Part shown: positions 41,913-49,941 of the stretch, piece after piece | How positions within the stretch are numbered: the first letter of the stretch is position 1 | Layout of the letters: the number at the start of each line of letters is the position of its first letter | Assembly (NCBI GenBank): GCA_900545705.1 | Contig: URAK01000013.1 | Location: 1 to 56,788, forward strand | Direction of reading: 5' to 3' | Source of the DNA: an uncultured Opitutales bacterium | Lineage (GTDB): Bacteria > Verrucomicrobiota > Verrucomicrobiia > Opitutales > Intestinicryptomonadaceae | Length of the DNA stretch: 56,788 nucleotides | The notes under the pieces: generated by a model | Database searches by the model: none | Told to the model about the DNA's origin: nothing | What the model saw: the letters and a program-made list of their open reading frames with translations, nothing else | Translations under genes and position numbers: made by a program

Positions 41913-43886
41913 TTACGCCTCGGCACGAATTTCTTTAATGCACGCCATCTTATCGCCGTTGGTCGCAAGCACGTCCACTCTAATGCCTTTGACTTTGACC
42001 GGCTCAAAAGTGTGCGCGCGCAGTTTCTGATAGTTGCCCTTAATGCTCGCAAGCGTCTTTTCAGAACCGTCTTCAAGAATGCCAACGATATTGTAGTCGC
42101 GCACAAGCTTCGGTTGCGGAGCCCTAACCATTGTTGAAAGCAGATAATTTGAGCCGCTCTGCGACAGCGGCGTCCACCCGGACTCAAATGTAAGCCTTAC
42201 CTGCGATATTTTTTGCGGCGACTTCCAGTCGAGCCTTATCCACGGCTTGCTCGACGCCTCCGCAAGCCACCTGTTCTTGTTTTCTTTCGGCGAATCGAGA
42301 GTGACACCCGTAAGGACGTTTTCTGGGGAAGTCCCGAAAGCGCTCGACGAAGCGCTCGCTTTCGCGGCGCGAGCCAAGTCCGCCGGATCCTCGTTTCTGA
42401 CCCCTATTATCGTCTGGTCGTTCCTCAAAAGGCGCTGCTGGAGTTTCTTTACGAGTTTTGGGTCGGCGCGCAAGCCCGCCGGTGTGACGCCCTCTTCCAT
42501 GCATATTGCAGCCGCCGTCCCAACGGCCTGCCCCACAGCCGCGCATGTCGACATCACGCGCGTGGACGAAAACGCCACATGCGAGCAGCTTATGTTGCGC
42601 CCCGCCATCATTAGGTTGTCAAAATCCTTGGAATAAGTCGTGCCGTAAGGTATATTATAGAAGTTTGTCTTCCAAGTCTGGCGGCACGGATGTTTATCAG
42701 ACGCGTAAAATCCTTTGGCGGGGTGGTCGTCGAGCGTCCAGCCTCCAACGGCGATTGCGTCGTCAAAGGTCTTCCACTTGCCCTCAATATCCTGCTGGGT
42801 AAGAATCTGTCCGCCGACGACGCGGTAGGTATCGCGGCGCCCGGGCACCATGCCTATCGTTTCGAGGGCTACGTTTTCGACGTCCGAGTACTTGCCGCTA
42901 TTTTTTATGTAGTCCCACACGCCCATTACAATCGCGAGAAGTTCGAACCTTAGCATTTCGTTATCGCGTATGGCGTCGTAAATTCCGCCGAGCTCTACCC
43001 ACCAATATCCGTAATACAGGCCGTCGCCGCTTATTCCCCTGAATTTCATAAGCTCGGGCGTCATTTTTTTCGCCCACGACGGCGGAGTAAACGGCATTGG
43101 CTTGTCGTGCTTGCGCATGGAAATCATGAGCGTAGAACCTTGGCGGGTGCCAATTTCGTCAAAATCCGCAAGCGACTCCCCGAAAGCCTTGGAGCCTTCG
43201 CGCCCAGACATAACCTCCGCTCCCGCCTCCATCGCGAGCCTTGAATCCCCCGTGGAATCGACGTATATCTTGGCCTTGATTCTATAAATATTTCGGGTGG
43301 TATCGGAGCGGACCCAGACTGCCTCTATGTTTCTGCCGGAAGTTTCCACGCGGTATAGGGTGGAATCGAGCATAAGGGTAAGGTTCGGCTCGGTGACGCA
43401 TTTATCGTATAGAATGAAGTCCCACATTTCCCATGCAAGCTGCGGATTGTGGGCGGCGTTTTCGAGCTTTAACTCCTCGATTATGCCGCCCTCGCGCCAG
43501 CCTGTCACACCGGGATTGACGCCCAGCGGGTGCATTCTTATCTCGCTGCTTGAATTGCCGCCGAGCCGCGACCTGTCCTGCACTAGAATTACCTTTTTGC
43601 CTGCTCTCGCCGCGCTGAGAGCCGCCGCTATTCCGGAAAGGCCGCCGCCCGCCACGAGCAAATCGCACTCCAAATCTGCGCGGCGCATGAGTTTTTCGCC
43701 GTCTGCGGAACCGGGAGCTGATTTGGGCTGCAATTTTGCGAGCCTCTTTGAATTTTCGTCGGTAGGCAAAGGCCTTGCCAATACTTGCGGCGCGGTTATT
43801 ATCGCCGAATATCCCAACACCGTTGCCGCCGACGCCGCGAGAAAGTTGCGGCGCCCGATTTTGTTTCCAGAATTTTTATTGTGCAT
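41913..43886 (-). CDS. Tat-exported FAD-dependent oxidoreductase with discoidin-like C-terminus
   Basis: 657 residues. The N-terminal twin-arginine signal is GRRNFLAASAA (Arg12-Arg13), so a folded cofactor-bearing protein is exported. The FAD-binding Rossmann motif CDLLVAGGGLSGIAAALSAARAG starts near residue 73 and is followed by GGNSSSEIRMH. KIYVDSTGDSRLAMEAGAE and NLMMAGRNISCSHVAFSSTRVM are signatures of the FAD_oxidored (PF12831) group. The last 140 residues (WIRLDWKSPQKISQVRLTFES onward) resemble an F5/8 type C carbohydrate-binding domain. The substrate is unknown; in glycan-degrading Verrucomicrobia such enzymes often sit in sugar-utilisation loci. Confidence 0.9.
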   Translation of the reverse strand: MHNKNSGNKIGRRNFLAASAATVLGYSAIITAPQVLARPLPTDENSKRLAKLQPKSAPGSADGEKLMRRADLECDLLVAGGGLSGIAAALSAARAGKKVILVQDRSRLGGNSSSEIRMHPLGVNPGVTGWREGGIIEELKLENAAHNPQLAWEMWDFILYDKCVTEPNLTLMLDSTLYRVETSGRNIEAVWVRSDTTRNIYRIKAKIYVDSTGDSRLAMEAGAEVMSGREGSKAFGESLADFDEIGTRQGSTLMISMRKHDKPMPFTPPSWAKKMTPELMKFRGISGDGLYYGYWWVELGGIYDAIRDNEMLRFELLAIVMGVWDYIKNSGKYSDVENVALETIGMVPGRRDTYRVVGGQILTQQDIEGKWKTFDDAIAVGGWTLDDHPAKGFYASDKHPCRQTWKTNFYNIPYGTTYSKDFDNLMMAGRNISCSHVAFSSTRVMSTCAAVGQAVGTAAAICMEEGVTPAGLRADPKLVKKLQQRLLRNDQTIIGVRNEDPADLARAAKASASSSAFGTSPENVLTGVTLDSPKENKNRWLAEASSKPWIRLDWKSPQKISQVRLTFESGWTPLSQSGSNYLLSTMVRAPQPKLVRDYNIVGILEDGSEKTLASIKGNYQKLRAHTFEPVKVKGIRVDVLATNGDKMACIKEIRAEA

Positions 43887-44312
43887 ATATTACCTTAATA
43901 ATCCCAATAGTTATAAATGTTGCCGCCCGTATTTCCAATAAAAATTTTTTACAATACATTTTTAAATCTCCCATTTCCTCTGGCTGGGAAGGGAAAAGGA
44001 GAAATAATCTCATATTTCTATGCCTAGAGCAATTGCGCCCGCAAATTTTCAGAAGATTCCGCCCAATTTCTTGCGAGAATTCCCGCTAATTTTTGCGGCT
44101 TTATTTTGACGGCTCGCCAGTTAGCTGTGTTCAGCGCATTCACTCTATTCCCATTTATCCATATAAAATCTCCGCCAAGCAATATTCTTAAAATTTTTCC
44201 GGTCGCATCGCCAAAAAAGCCTAAACTGCGGAATTTCCGGAGCTAAAAAAAAATGCTTGCATTCCGAAATATAGGGTATAGGGGTATACCCTATATAATA
44301 AAATAAAAAAAT
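43887..44312. other. Divergent intergenic region, FAD oxidoreductase / csoR
   Basis: 426 bases. The right end holds the csoR operator-like palindrome. The left end should hold the promoter of the FAD oxidoreductase. The middle is AT-rich, without an open frame I would call. Confidence 0.5.
44269..44296 (+). promoter_or_regulatory. Perfect palindrome, likely CsoR operator
   Basis: Two 12-base arms, ATATAGGGTATA and its exact complement, flank GGGG (44281-44284), ending 16 bases before the csoR ATG. The TACCC/GGGTA halves around a G-tract resemble known CsoR operators. A TATAAT hexamer overlaps the right edge (44294-44299). Binding by CsoR would block transcription; copper would release it. 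This is inferred from family knowledge. Confidence 0.75.
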
Positions 44313-44579
44313 ATGACCAGAACTCCGGAAGAAAAAAAGAAAATGTGCGCCCGCATAAAGCGCATTGAAGGCCAAATAAAGACGCTCGAAAAAATGATCG
44401 AGCGCGACGCCCCATGCGTAGAAGTCATGCGACTGATAAACTCTGCGACGGGCGCGCTAAAAGGGCTGCTTACAAAGGTTGTAACTGACCATCTAAACGG
44501 CTGTATTTCTTCTGTAATATCAAAAAAAGACGCCGCCCTCGTTGACGAGCTTTCCGACTTCTTCAAAACTTTAAAATAA
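44313..44579 (+). CDS. csoR: Copper-sensing repressor CsoR
   Basis: 88 residues, all helical, CsoR/RcnR family. The Cu(I) ligands of true CsoR proteins are at the expected places: Cys35 (DAPCVEV), His60 and Cys64 (TDHLNGC). KMCARIKRIEGQIKTLEKMI is the conserved DNA-contacting first helix. No Shine-Dalgarno sequence is visible. The operator-like palindrome lies directly upstream and a heavy-metal ATPase starts five bases downstream, so this is a self-regulated metal export operon. Confidence 0.95.
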   Translation: MTRTPEEKKKMCARIKRIEGQIKTLEKMIERDAPCVEVMRLINSATGALKGLLTKVVTDHLNGCISSVISKKDAALVDELSDFFKTLK

Positions 44580-44584
44580 GGCAT

Positions 44585-46735
44585 ATGAAAGGCGAAAAAG
44601 AAAATCTTAACTGTTGCTGCGGAAAAGATGGCGCAGCCAGAAGTGAAAGAGAATCCAGCAACGCCCAAACACACTGTCATCGCGGCGATTCCGGCAGCAG
44701 CACGGAGACTTGTTGTTGCGGGCACAAAGAAAACGCGCACTCATGTCACTGCGCGGAAAATTCGGGAAACTCCGCAGGGCACTGCTGCTGCAAAGGTACC
44801 CGCAAGTCTTGCGGGTGCTGCCAATCCGAAGGCGGAATAAAATACCACGGGCTTAAATTGTGGGTGTCCGCCGCATCAATAGCCGCAAGCTTTATTGCTG
44901 GCTTTTACGCGGATTCAATCCCCTACTACCCGCTCACGGACCCAGCGTGGATTGCCGTAATTTTGTGCTCGATTCCGATATTCCGCGCGGCGGGTGAATC
45001 GCTTTTCCGCGACGGTAAAATAACAAGCGCGCTGCTTGTAAGCATCGCCATGATTGGGGCTTTCGCGCTCCAAATTGCGGAGTTGTCGGGCTTGGAGCAC
45101 GGCGCAGGCCATGCGCACGAAAGCTACATTTTCGTAGTCGCAGAAATCGCGTTTCTAATGTCGCTTGGAGAATGGCTTGAAGACCGCACTGTTAAAAAGT
45201 CGAGAAGCGGCATTGAGTCGCTCGCAAAACTTCTCCCCAAAACGGCGATTGTAAAAGACGGAGATTCGGAAATCGAAATCCCCGCAAGCGAAATCAAAAA
45301 GGGCCAAACCATATGCGTCAAAGCGGGCTATGTATTTCCGGCAGACGCAAAAATCATTGGCGGGAAATCAAGCGTCGACGAATCCTCAATAACGGGCGAG
45401 AGCGTCCCTGTGGAAAAATCCGCAGGCGACACTGTTTACGCGGGCACTACAAACATAACAGGCTACCTTGAAGTTGTCGCCCTTAAAAATGCGGACGACT
45501 CCGAAATGTCGAAGCTCGCAAAACTCGTGGAGGAGGCCGCAGGGCAAAAAGCCCCTATATCAAGAGCCGCCGACAGATGGGCGGCGGCGGTAATTCCTGC
45601 CGCAATCGCAACCGCAATCGCCGTGTTTTTTGCGGCGCATTTCGCGCTCGGCATTCCGTGGATTGAGTCGGCAATAAGGGGCGTCACAATCCTCGTGGTC
45701 TTCTGTCCGTGCGCCTTCGTGCTCGCCACCCCAACTGCCATTGCGGCGGGTCTCGGCAACGCCGCCAAACGCGGAATACTCGTAAAAAGCGGCACCGCCC
45801 TTGAAACTCTCGCGGGAATAACAAAAGTTTTCTTCGACAAAACCGGAACTCTCACCGAAGCTAAAATGCGCGTCGAGATTTTTGAGACTGCCGAGGGATT
45901 CGACAGAAAGGAAATTGCCGCCCTCGCAGCAGGCGCCGAAATGCGCTCGGAACACCCTATTGGTAAAGCCGTATTCAACTTTACTAAGGAAATAGCCGAA
46001 CCTATTTCCCCGTCGAGCACAGCTTCCGTCGCTGGAGTAGGCATTGAGGCGGAATTCGGAAACAAAAAAGTATCGCTCGAAAAACCCTCGGCAGACAGCC
46101 CGATTGCGAAAAAGCTGAAACTATCCGGCTTTACGGCGGTAGTTATGAAAATTGACGGCAAGGAGGCGGCCGTATTCGGAGTGTCGGACACTATAAGGCC
46201 CACTGCGAAAGCCGCCGTCGAGCGCCTTGAAAAAATGGGGCTTGAATGCGCCATAATAAGCGGAGACAACCGCCCTGCCGCAGAGAAAATCGCAAAAGCC
46301 GCCTCTATAAAGAAAGTTTATGCGCCGGTTCTTCCAGCCCAAAAACTTGAAATTATATCAAAAGCCCGCCAAAGCGGAGAAAAAGTCTGCATGATAGGCG
46401 ACGGCGTAAACGACGCCCCAGCCCTTGCAAGCGCCGACTCCTCCATGGCCGTAGCCTCGCTGAAAAACGACCTTGCGATAGAGTCCGCACAAATATCAAT
46501 AGCGGGAACGGATCTAACTGCCATACCGTACGCCGTAAACTTGTCAAAGGCGTCCCTTATGACAATCAAAACAAACATTGTATTCTCGGTTGCGCTAAAT
46601 CTGGCATCGGTTGTTCTCGCATTCTTTGGGGTCATAAACCCCGTTGCGGGAGCTCTGATACACAATATGTCATCAGTATGTGTAGTCTTAAACTCCGCAA
46701 GGCTTTTGAAATGGCGCGACCGCATTGGCGGATAA
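44585..46735 (+). CDS. P1B-type heavy-metal ATPase with Cys/His-rich N-terminus
   Basis: 716 residues. It is a metal-exporting P-type ATPase: TGES in the actuator domain, CPC metal-transport motif at 374-376 (VFCPCAFVLATP), phosphorylated Asp418 in DKTGTLTEA, SEHPIG in the nucleotide domain and GDGVNDAPAL. In place of the usual ferredoxin-like HMA domain, residues 10-79 carry 15 Cys and six His in clusters (CCC, HCH, CCC, CHC, CCC, CGCC), like a metallothionein. The last helix has HNMSSVCVVLNSARLL, not the exact CopA pattern, so the metal could be copper, as CsoR suggests, or another soft metal. A His-rich loop (LEHGAGHAHE) lies between early helices. It is co-transcribed with csoR. Confidence 0.95.
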   Translation: MKGEKENLNCCCGKDGAARSERESSNAQTHCHRGDSGSSTETCCCGHKENAHSCHCAENSGNSAGHCCCKGTRKSCGCCQSEGGIKYHGLKLWVSAASIAASFIAGFYADSIPYYPLTDPAWIAVILCSIPIFRAAGESLFRDGKITSALLVSIAMIGAFALQIAELSGLEHGAGHAHESYIFVVAEIAFLMSLGEWLEDRTVKKSRSGIESLAKLLPKTAIVKDGDSEIEIPASEIKKGQTICVKAGYVFPADAKIIGGKSSVDESSITGESVPVEKSAGDTVYAGTTNITGYLEVVALKNADDSEMSKLAKLVEEAAGQKAPISRAADRWAAAVIPAAIATAIAVFFAAHFALGIPWIESAIRGVTILVVFCPCAFVLATPTAIAAGLGNAAKRGILVKSGTALETLAGITKVFFDKTGTLTEAKMRVEIFETAEGFDRKEIAALAAGAEMRSEHPIGKAVFNFTKEIAEPISPSSTASVAGVGIEAEFGNKKVSLEKPSADSPIAKKLKLSGFTAVVMKIDGKEAAVFGVSDTIRPTAKAAVERLEKMGLECAIISGDNRPAAEKIAKAASIKKVYAPVLPAQKLEIISKARQSGEKVCMIGDGVNDAPALASADSSMAVASLKNDLAIESAQISIAGTDLTAIPYAVNLSKASLMTIKTNIVFSVALNLASVVLAFFGVINPVAGALIHNMSSVCVVLNSARLLKWRDRIGG

Positions 46736-46766
46736 TCCCCCCTGCCCGGCTATATTAAAATAAAGG

Positions 46767-46806
46767 ACGTTCCGCGCAAAAACTTCTCGCGCGGGACGTT
46801 TTTTTC
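46767..46806 (+). terminator. Terminator of the csoR-ATPase operon
   Basis: An 11-bp stem (46767-46777 with 46789-46799, one mismatch) and 11-base loop, followed by a run of T. It lies 31 bases past the ATPase stop. Confidence 0.85.
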
Positions 46807-46858
46807 ATTAGGGAATATAAATGCGCTTAACTTTGCGAGCAAGCCGCACAAGCCGAAT

Positions 46859-46893
46859 AAAAAATCCCGGAACGCAAACGACCGGGATTTTTT
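46859..46893 (-). terminator. Terminator of gltA
   Basis: A perfect 12-bp inverted repeat (46859-46870 with 46882-46893) whose outer part is A6/T6, so it can work on both strands. It lies 10 bases past the gltA stop. Confidence 0.88.
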
Positions 46894-46903
46894 AATGCCA
46901 ACT

Positions 46904-48286
46904 CTAAGCTCTCGCTGAGGCGTTTTCGGACGCGCCTCCGCCGAAAGACTTATGCTCGTCCGACTCATAATCCGCCGAGATTTCCCCCTCGCGGTATCTC
47001 ATTTTTATGTAATCGCGCGGAGCCGGCCCCGTGTACACTTGGCGCGGTCTTATAATTCTACCCTTCGGGTTGGACGCGACTTCCCTCCAATGGGCTATCC
47101 AACCCGGCATTCTGCCTATTGCGAACATTACGGTGAACATATCCAAAGGCATGCCTATGGCCTTCAAGATTATTCCACTGTAAAAATCGACGTTGGGATA
47201 GAGATTTCTATCGATAAAGTAGCTGTCGCTGCGTGCTTTTTCTTCAAGGCGCTGCGCAATATCCAATAGCGGGTCTTTCAATTTTACTATTTTCAGAACC
47301 CTCTCGGCGGCTTCGCGGAGAATTTTTGCGCGCGGGTCGTATGTCTTGTAAAGCCTGTGACCAAAGCCCATCAATTTAGTTTCGCCCTTCTTTGCCCGCT
47401 CTATATACTTGGAGCCGTCGTCGCCCGACTTGTGTATTTCCTCAAGCATCTGGATTACGCGCATGTTCGCCCCGCCGTGCAGGGGACCCCAAAGGGCGCA
47501 CACTCCAGCCGATACAGACGCGAATAGGTTGGCGCCGGAGCTTGCCACCATTCGGACTGTCGATGTCGAGCAGTTTTGCTCGTGATCGGCGTGCAGCAAT
47601 AGGATCAAATCGAGCGCCTTCGTTATATCGTCGTGCGGATAGTATTCGTGATAGGGCTCGGTAAACATCATATGCAAAAAGTTCTGGCTGTATCCCAAGT
47701 CCCTTTTTGGATATATGAGCGGCAGGCCATTTTTCATTCTATACGCCATTGCGGATATTGTGCGCACTTTGCTTAGCAGTAGCGCCGCGGCGTCGTCAAA
47801 ATGCTCCAGATCCTGCTCGCGCTGGTTTGTCACCATATAAGGATAATAGCAGCCCACCGAATTTAAGAGTGACGACAATATTGCCATCGGGTGCGCGGTA
47901 AACGGGAAACCGCCGTCGAAGAAGTGCATCATTCCTTCGTGTAGGCTGGCGTTGCGCAAGACTTTTTGGGAGAAGTTGCTCATCTCCTTGCGGGTGGGCA
48001 ATTCGCCGTATATTATAAGATAAGCGGTTTCAATGAAAGTCGAATTTGCCGCTATTACCTCTATCGGGATTCCTCGATAACTGAGCTTGCCCTTTTCTCC
48101 GTCGATATATGTTATGCTGCTTTTGCATGAGCCCGTATTTGCCAGACCTTCGTCGAGCGTAATATACCCCGTGCGGGAACGCAGCGTGGATATATCTATG
48201 GCCTTATTCCCTTCGGTTCCGCTTACAACGGGAAAATCGAAACTTTTTCCGTTGAGGGTTATGATTGCCTTTTCTGATTCGCTCAT
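46904..48286 (-). CDS. gltA: Citrate synthase
   Basis: 460 residues, about 30 more than the E. coli enzyme, mostly as a C-terminal Ser/Glu/Ala-rich tail. It condenses acetyl-CoA with oxaloacetate. The catalytic triad is present: His270 in GPLHGGAN, His310 in GFGHRLYK and Asp367 in PNVDFYSG, plus the substrate region LHADHEQNCSTST. The N-terminal small beta domain, typical of Gram-negative type II (hexameric, NADH-sensitive) citrate synthases, is present. It is a single gene with its own terminator, 135 bases after ppgK on the same strand. Confidence 0.97.
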   Translation of the reverse strand: MSESEKAIITLNGKSFDFPVVSGTEGNKAIDISTLRSRTGYITLDEGLANTGSCKSSITYIDGEKGKLSYRGIPIEVIAANSTFIETAYLIIYGELPTRKEMSNFSQKVLRNASLHEGMMHFFDGGFPFTAHPMAILSSLLNSVGCYYPYMVTNQREQDLEHFDDAAALLLSKVRTISAMAYRMKNGLPLIYPKRDLGYSQNFLHMMFTEPYHEYYPHDDITKALDLILLLHADHEQNCSTSTVRMVASSGANLFASVSAGVCALWGPLHGGANMRVIQMLEEIHKSGDDGSKYIERAKKGETKLMGFGHRLYKTYDPRAKILREAAERVLKIVKLKDPLLDIAQRLEEKARSDSYFIDRNLYPNVDFYSGIILKAIGMPLDMFTVMFAIGRMPGWIAHWREVASNPKGRIIRPRQVYTGPAPRDYIKMRYREGEISADYESDEHKSFGGGASENASARA

Positions 48287-48344
48287 AAAAAATACCTTTC
48301 GAGAGTTGGGGTTTTATAATCCATTTAAAAGGGTAAATGTGCAA

Positions 48345-48393
48345 TAAAAAAATGTCGGCGCACACAGGCGCAGACGCGGCTAGATAAGCCGCG
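48345..48393 (-). terminator. Terminator of ppgK (double hairpin)
   Basis: On the minus strand, a GCGGCT/AGCCGC hairpin (48376-48392) is followed at once by a second one, GTCTGCGC/GCGCCGAC (48375-48354, one mismatch), and then a T run. It lies about 30-75 bases past the ppgK stop. Confidence 0.7.
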
Positions 48394-48421
48394 GAATGTA
48401 CGGTTTGGCGCGCGGATATGG

Positions 48422-49192
48422 CTAAAAATGCTTTCTTGCCTCGTATGCCGCGCCGATTATCCCGGCTCTATTTTCAAGCTTGGCTATTGCGATGTCGCAA
48501 TCAACCTTTATGTATTTTAAAAATTTCTCGCTCTTGGAAGCCACGCCGCCCCCTATTATTATGAGATCCGGCCAGCACAGCGAATGGAGGTACTCGAGAT
48601 ACTTATTGAAGCGGCTCGCCCATTGTTGCCAGGATAAATCGTGGGATTTTCTCGCGGCGTCGGAGCAGATTTTCTCGGCGGAGACATATTTTTTTATGTT
48701 TTTGTCGCGCATGCGGAGATGCCCGAATTCAAGATTCGGCACAAGCATGCGGTTTGAAAACATGCTTACGCCAATTCCAGTTCCCACCGTAAGCATTATG
48801 AGAACCCCATCATTGCGGTCTTTGCCTATGCCGAAATTTATCTCAGCGCAACCTGCAGCATCGGCATCGTTGATTATCCACGCCTCGCAGCCGCAGGCTC
48901 TGCCTATCTCTTCGGCGAGATTTACTCCCACAAAATTCCTGCCGCCGAGGTTTGCGGCAGTCTCAATAATTTGGGACCTAATTACCCCGGGAAATCCGCA
49001 ACCTATCGGGCCTTTCCATTTAAATCCGTCTACTATCTCGCATATTGCCGAAATTATATTTGACGGAGTATGCGGCGAAGGTGTTGGGATTCTAATACGA
49101 TCTCCCACAAATTCACCCTTGACGACGTCAACCACGGCGCCTTTTACGCCGGATCCGCCTATGTCGAGTCCTAAAACGAGATTCTTACGCAT
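48422..49192 (-). CDS. ppgK: Polyphosphate glucokinase (ROK family)
   Basis: 256 residues from the ATG at 49192; a longer frame of 18 more codons lacks support. It phosphorylates glucose with polyphosphate, and often also ATP. It has the N-terminal phosphate loop LGLDIGGSGVKGAVVD, the PPGK-type segments IPTPSPHTP and WKGPIGCGFPGVI, the catalytic Asp in WIINDADAAGCAE, LTVGTGIGVSMF and NLEFGHL. The match with the mycobacterial PPGK layout is close over the whole length. Together with the branching and debranching enzymes it suggests that sugar from glycogen is fed back to glucose-6-phosphate. Confidence 0.93.
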   Translation of the reverse strand: MRKNLVLGLDIGGSGVKGAVVDVVKGEFVGDRIRIPTPSPHTPSNIISAICEIVDGFKWKGPIGCGFPGVIRSQIIETAANLGGRNFVGVNLAEEIGRACGCEAWIINDADAAGCAEINFGIGKDRNDGVLIMLTVGTGIGVSMFSNRMLVPNLEFGHLRMRDKNIKKYVSAEKICSDAARKSHDLSWQQWASRFNKYLEYLHSLCWPDLIIIGGGVASKSEKFLKYIKVDCDIAIAKLENRAGIIGAAYEARKHF

Positions 49193-49311
49193 CTGTTTAA
49201 ATAAATTATTTTTCTGCCCCCATAACAAGCAAAATTTAATTCGCATGCAAGTTTTGAAAAAAATAGCTTGCCAAACGCATTAATAAATGCGAGATTACTG
49301 ACTTTAAAGTT

Positions 49312-49384
49312 GGTCCTGTAGCTCAGTGGTTAGAGCAGGCGACTCATAATCGCTTGGTCAACGGTTCAAATCCGTTCAGGACCA
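49312..49384 (+). tRNA. tRNA-Met (anticodon CAT, elongator type)
   Basis: 73 bases. The acceptor stem is GGTCCTG/CAGGACC with discriminator A at 49384; CCA is not encoded. The D arm is GCTC..GAGC, the anticodon stem GGCGA/TCGCT, the loop CTCATAA with CAT at 49345-49347, and the T arm AACGGTTCAAATCCGTT. The initiator features (a C1-A72 mismatch and a GGG/CCC anticodon stem) are missing, so it is elongator Met. An Ile-lysidine tRNA is the less likely alternative. Confidence 0.94.
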
Positions 49385-49941
49385 CTTTTTTTGTGCCCAT
49401 ATGCCGCCTATTTGGTTTTTACTGCTGTATTTTAGCATAAAAAAGCGACAATTTCTGCCAAGACTTCGAAAATAGCAACGTTTGGGGAAGTATTTTTTTT
49501 TGAATAACATCAAAGATTGAAAATTCTTTTACGGAGAATTTTTTACAGTTCCCATACAATTCTGGCGTATATCGGAAATGCAAGTGTAGGCGCAAGAGAT
49601 TGCGGCATATGTCTTTCCCCATTTCTCTGCCATTTCATCTTTTTGGATTTAATCCCAAAATCTGGCCAATACCAAAGCCAGTGTATGACAAGATGCCGCA
49701 TTGTACGAGGACTCTCAATCTATAATTTTAAAGTTTTTATAGCCGCAACCCAAATACCATCAATCGCGCTCTTTTGCGTACTATTCGACATGTAGGCTCT
49801 GTACGTTCCCAGAAGTAAAAATTACGGCAAAAGACAACGAATCCCCTGACGCAAACTACCAATAGAATTCTGGCAATCCGCTATACGCAAAAAGGACGGG
49901 GAAAACACCCCGCCCTCAAAACAAAGATTGCCAAAACTGCG
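49385..49941. other. Gene-free stretch after tRNA-Met
   Basis: 557 bases, AT-rich. A 92-codon frame on the plus strand (49517-49795) has no Shine-Dalgarno sequence and no family-like composition, so I do not call it. The right end holds the terminator of the OstA-like gene. Nothing else is evident. Confidence 0.5.
49889..49916 (-). terminator. Terminator of the OstA-like gene
   Basis: A 9-bp stem (49893-49901 with 49908-49916, one G-T pair) and six-base loop, followed on the minus strand by a T run. It lies 26 bases past the stop at 49942. Confidence 0.8.

Noticed and set aside
49517..49795. 92-codon open frame after tRNA-Met
   Set aside because: No Shine-Dalgarno sequence, Cys/Ile/Phe-rich in a random way, no domain, and AT-rich intergenic composition.
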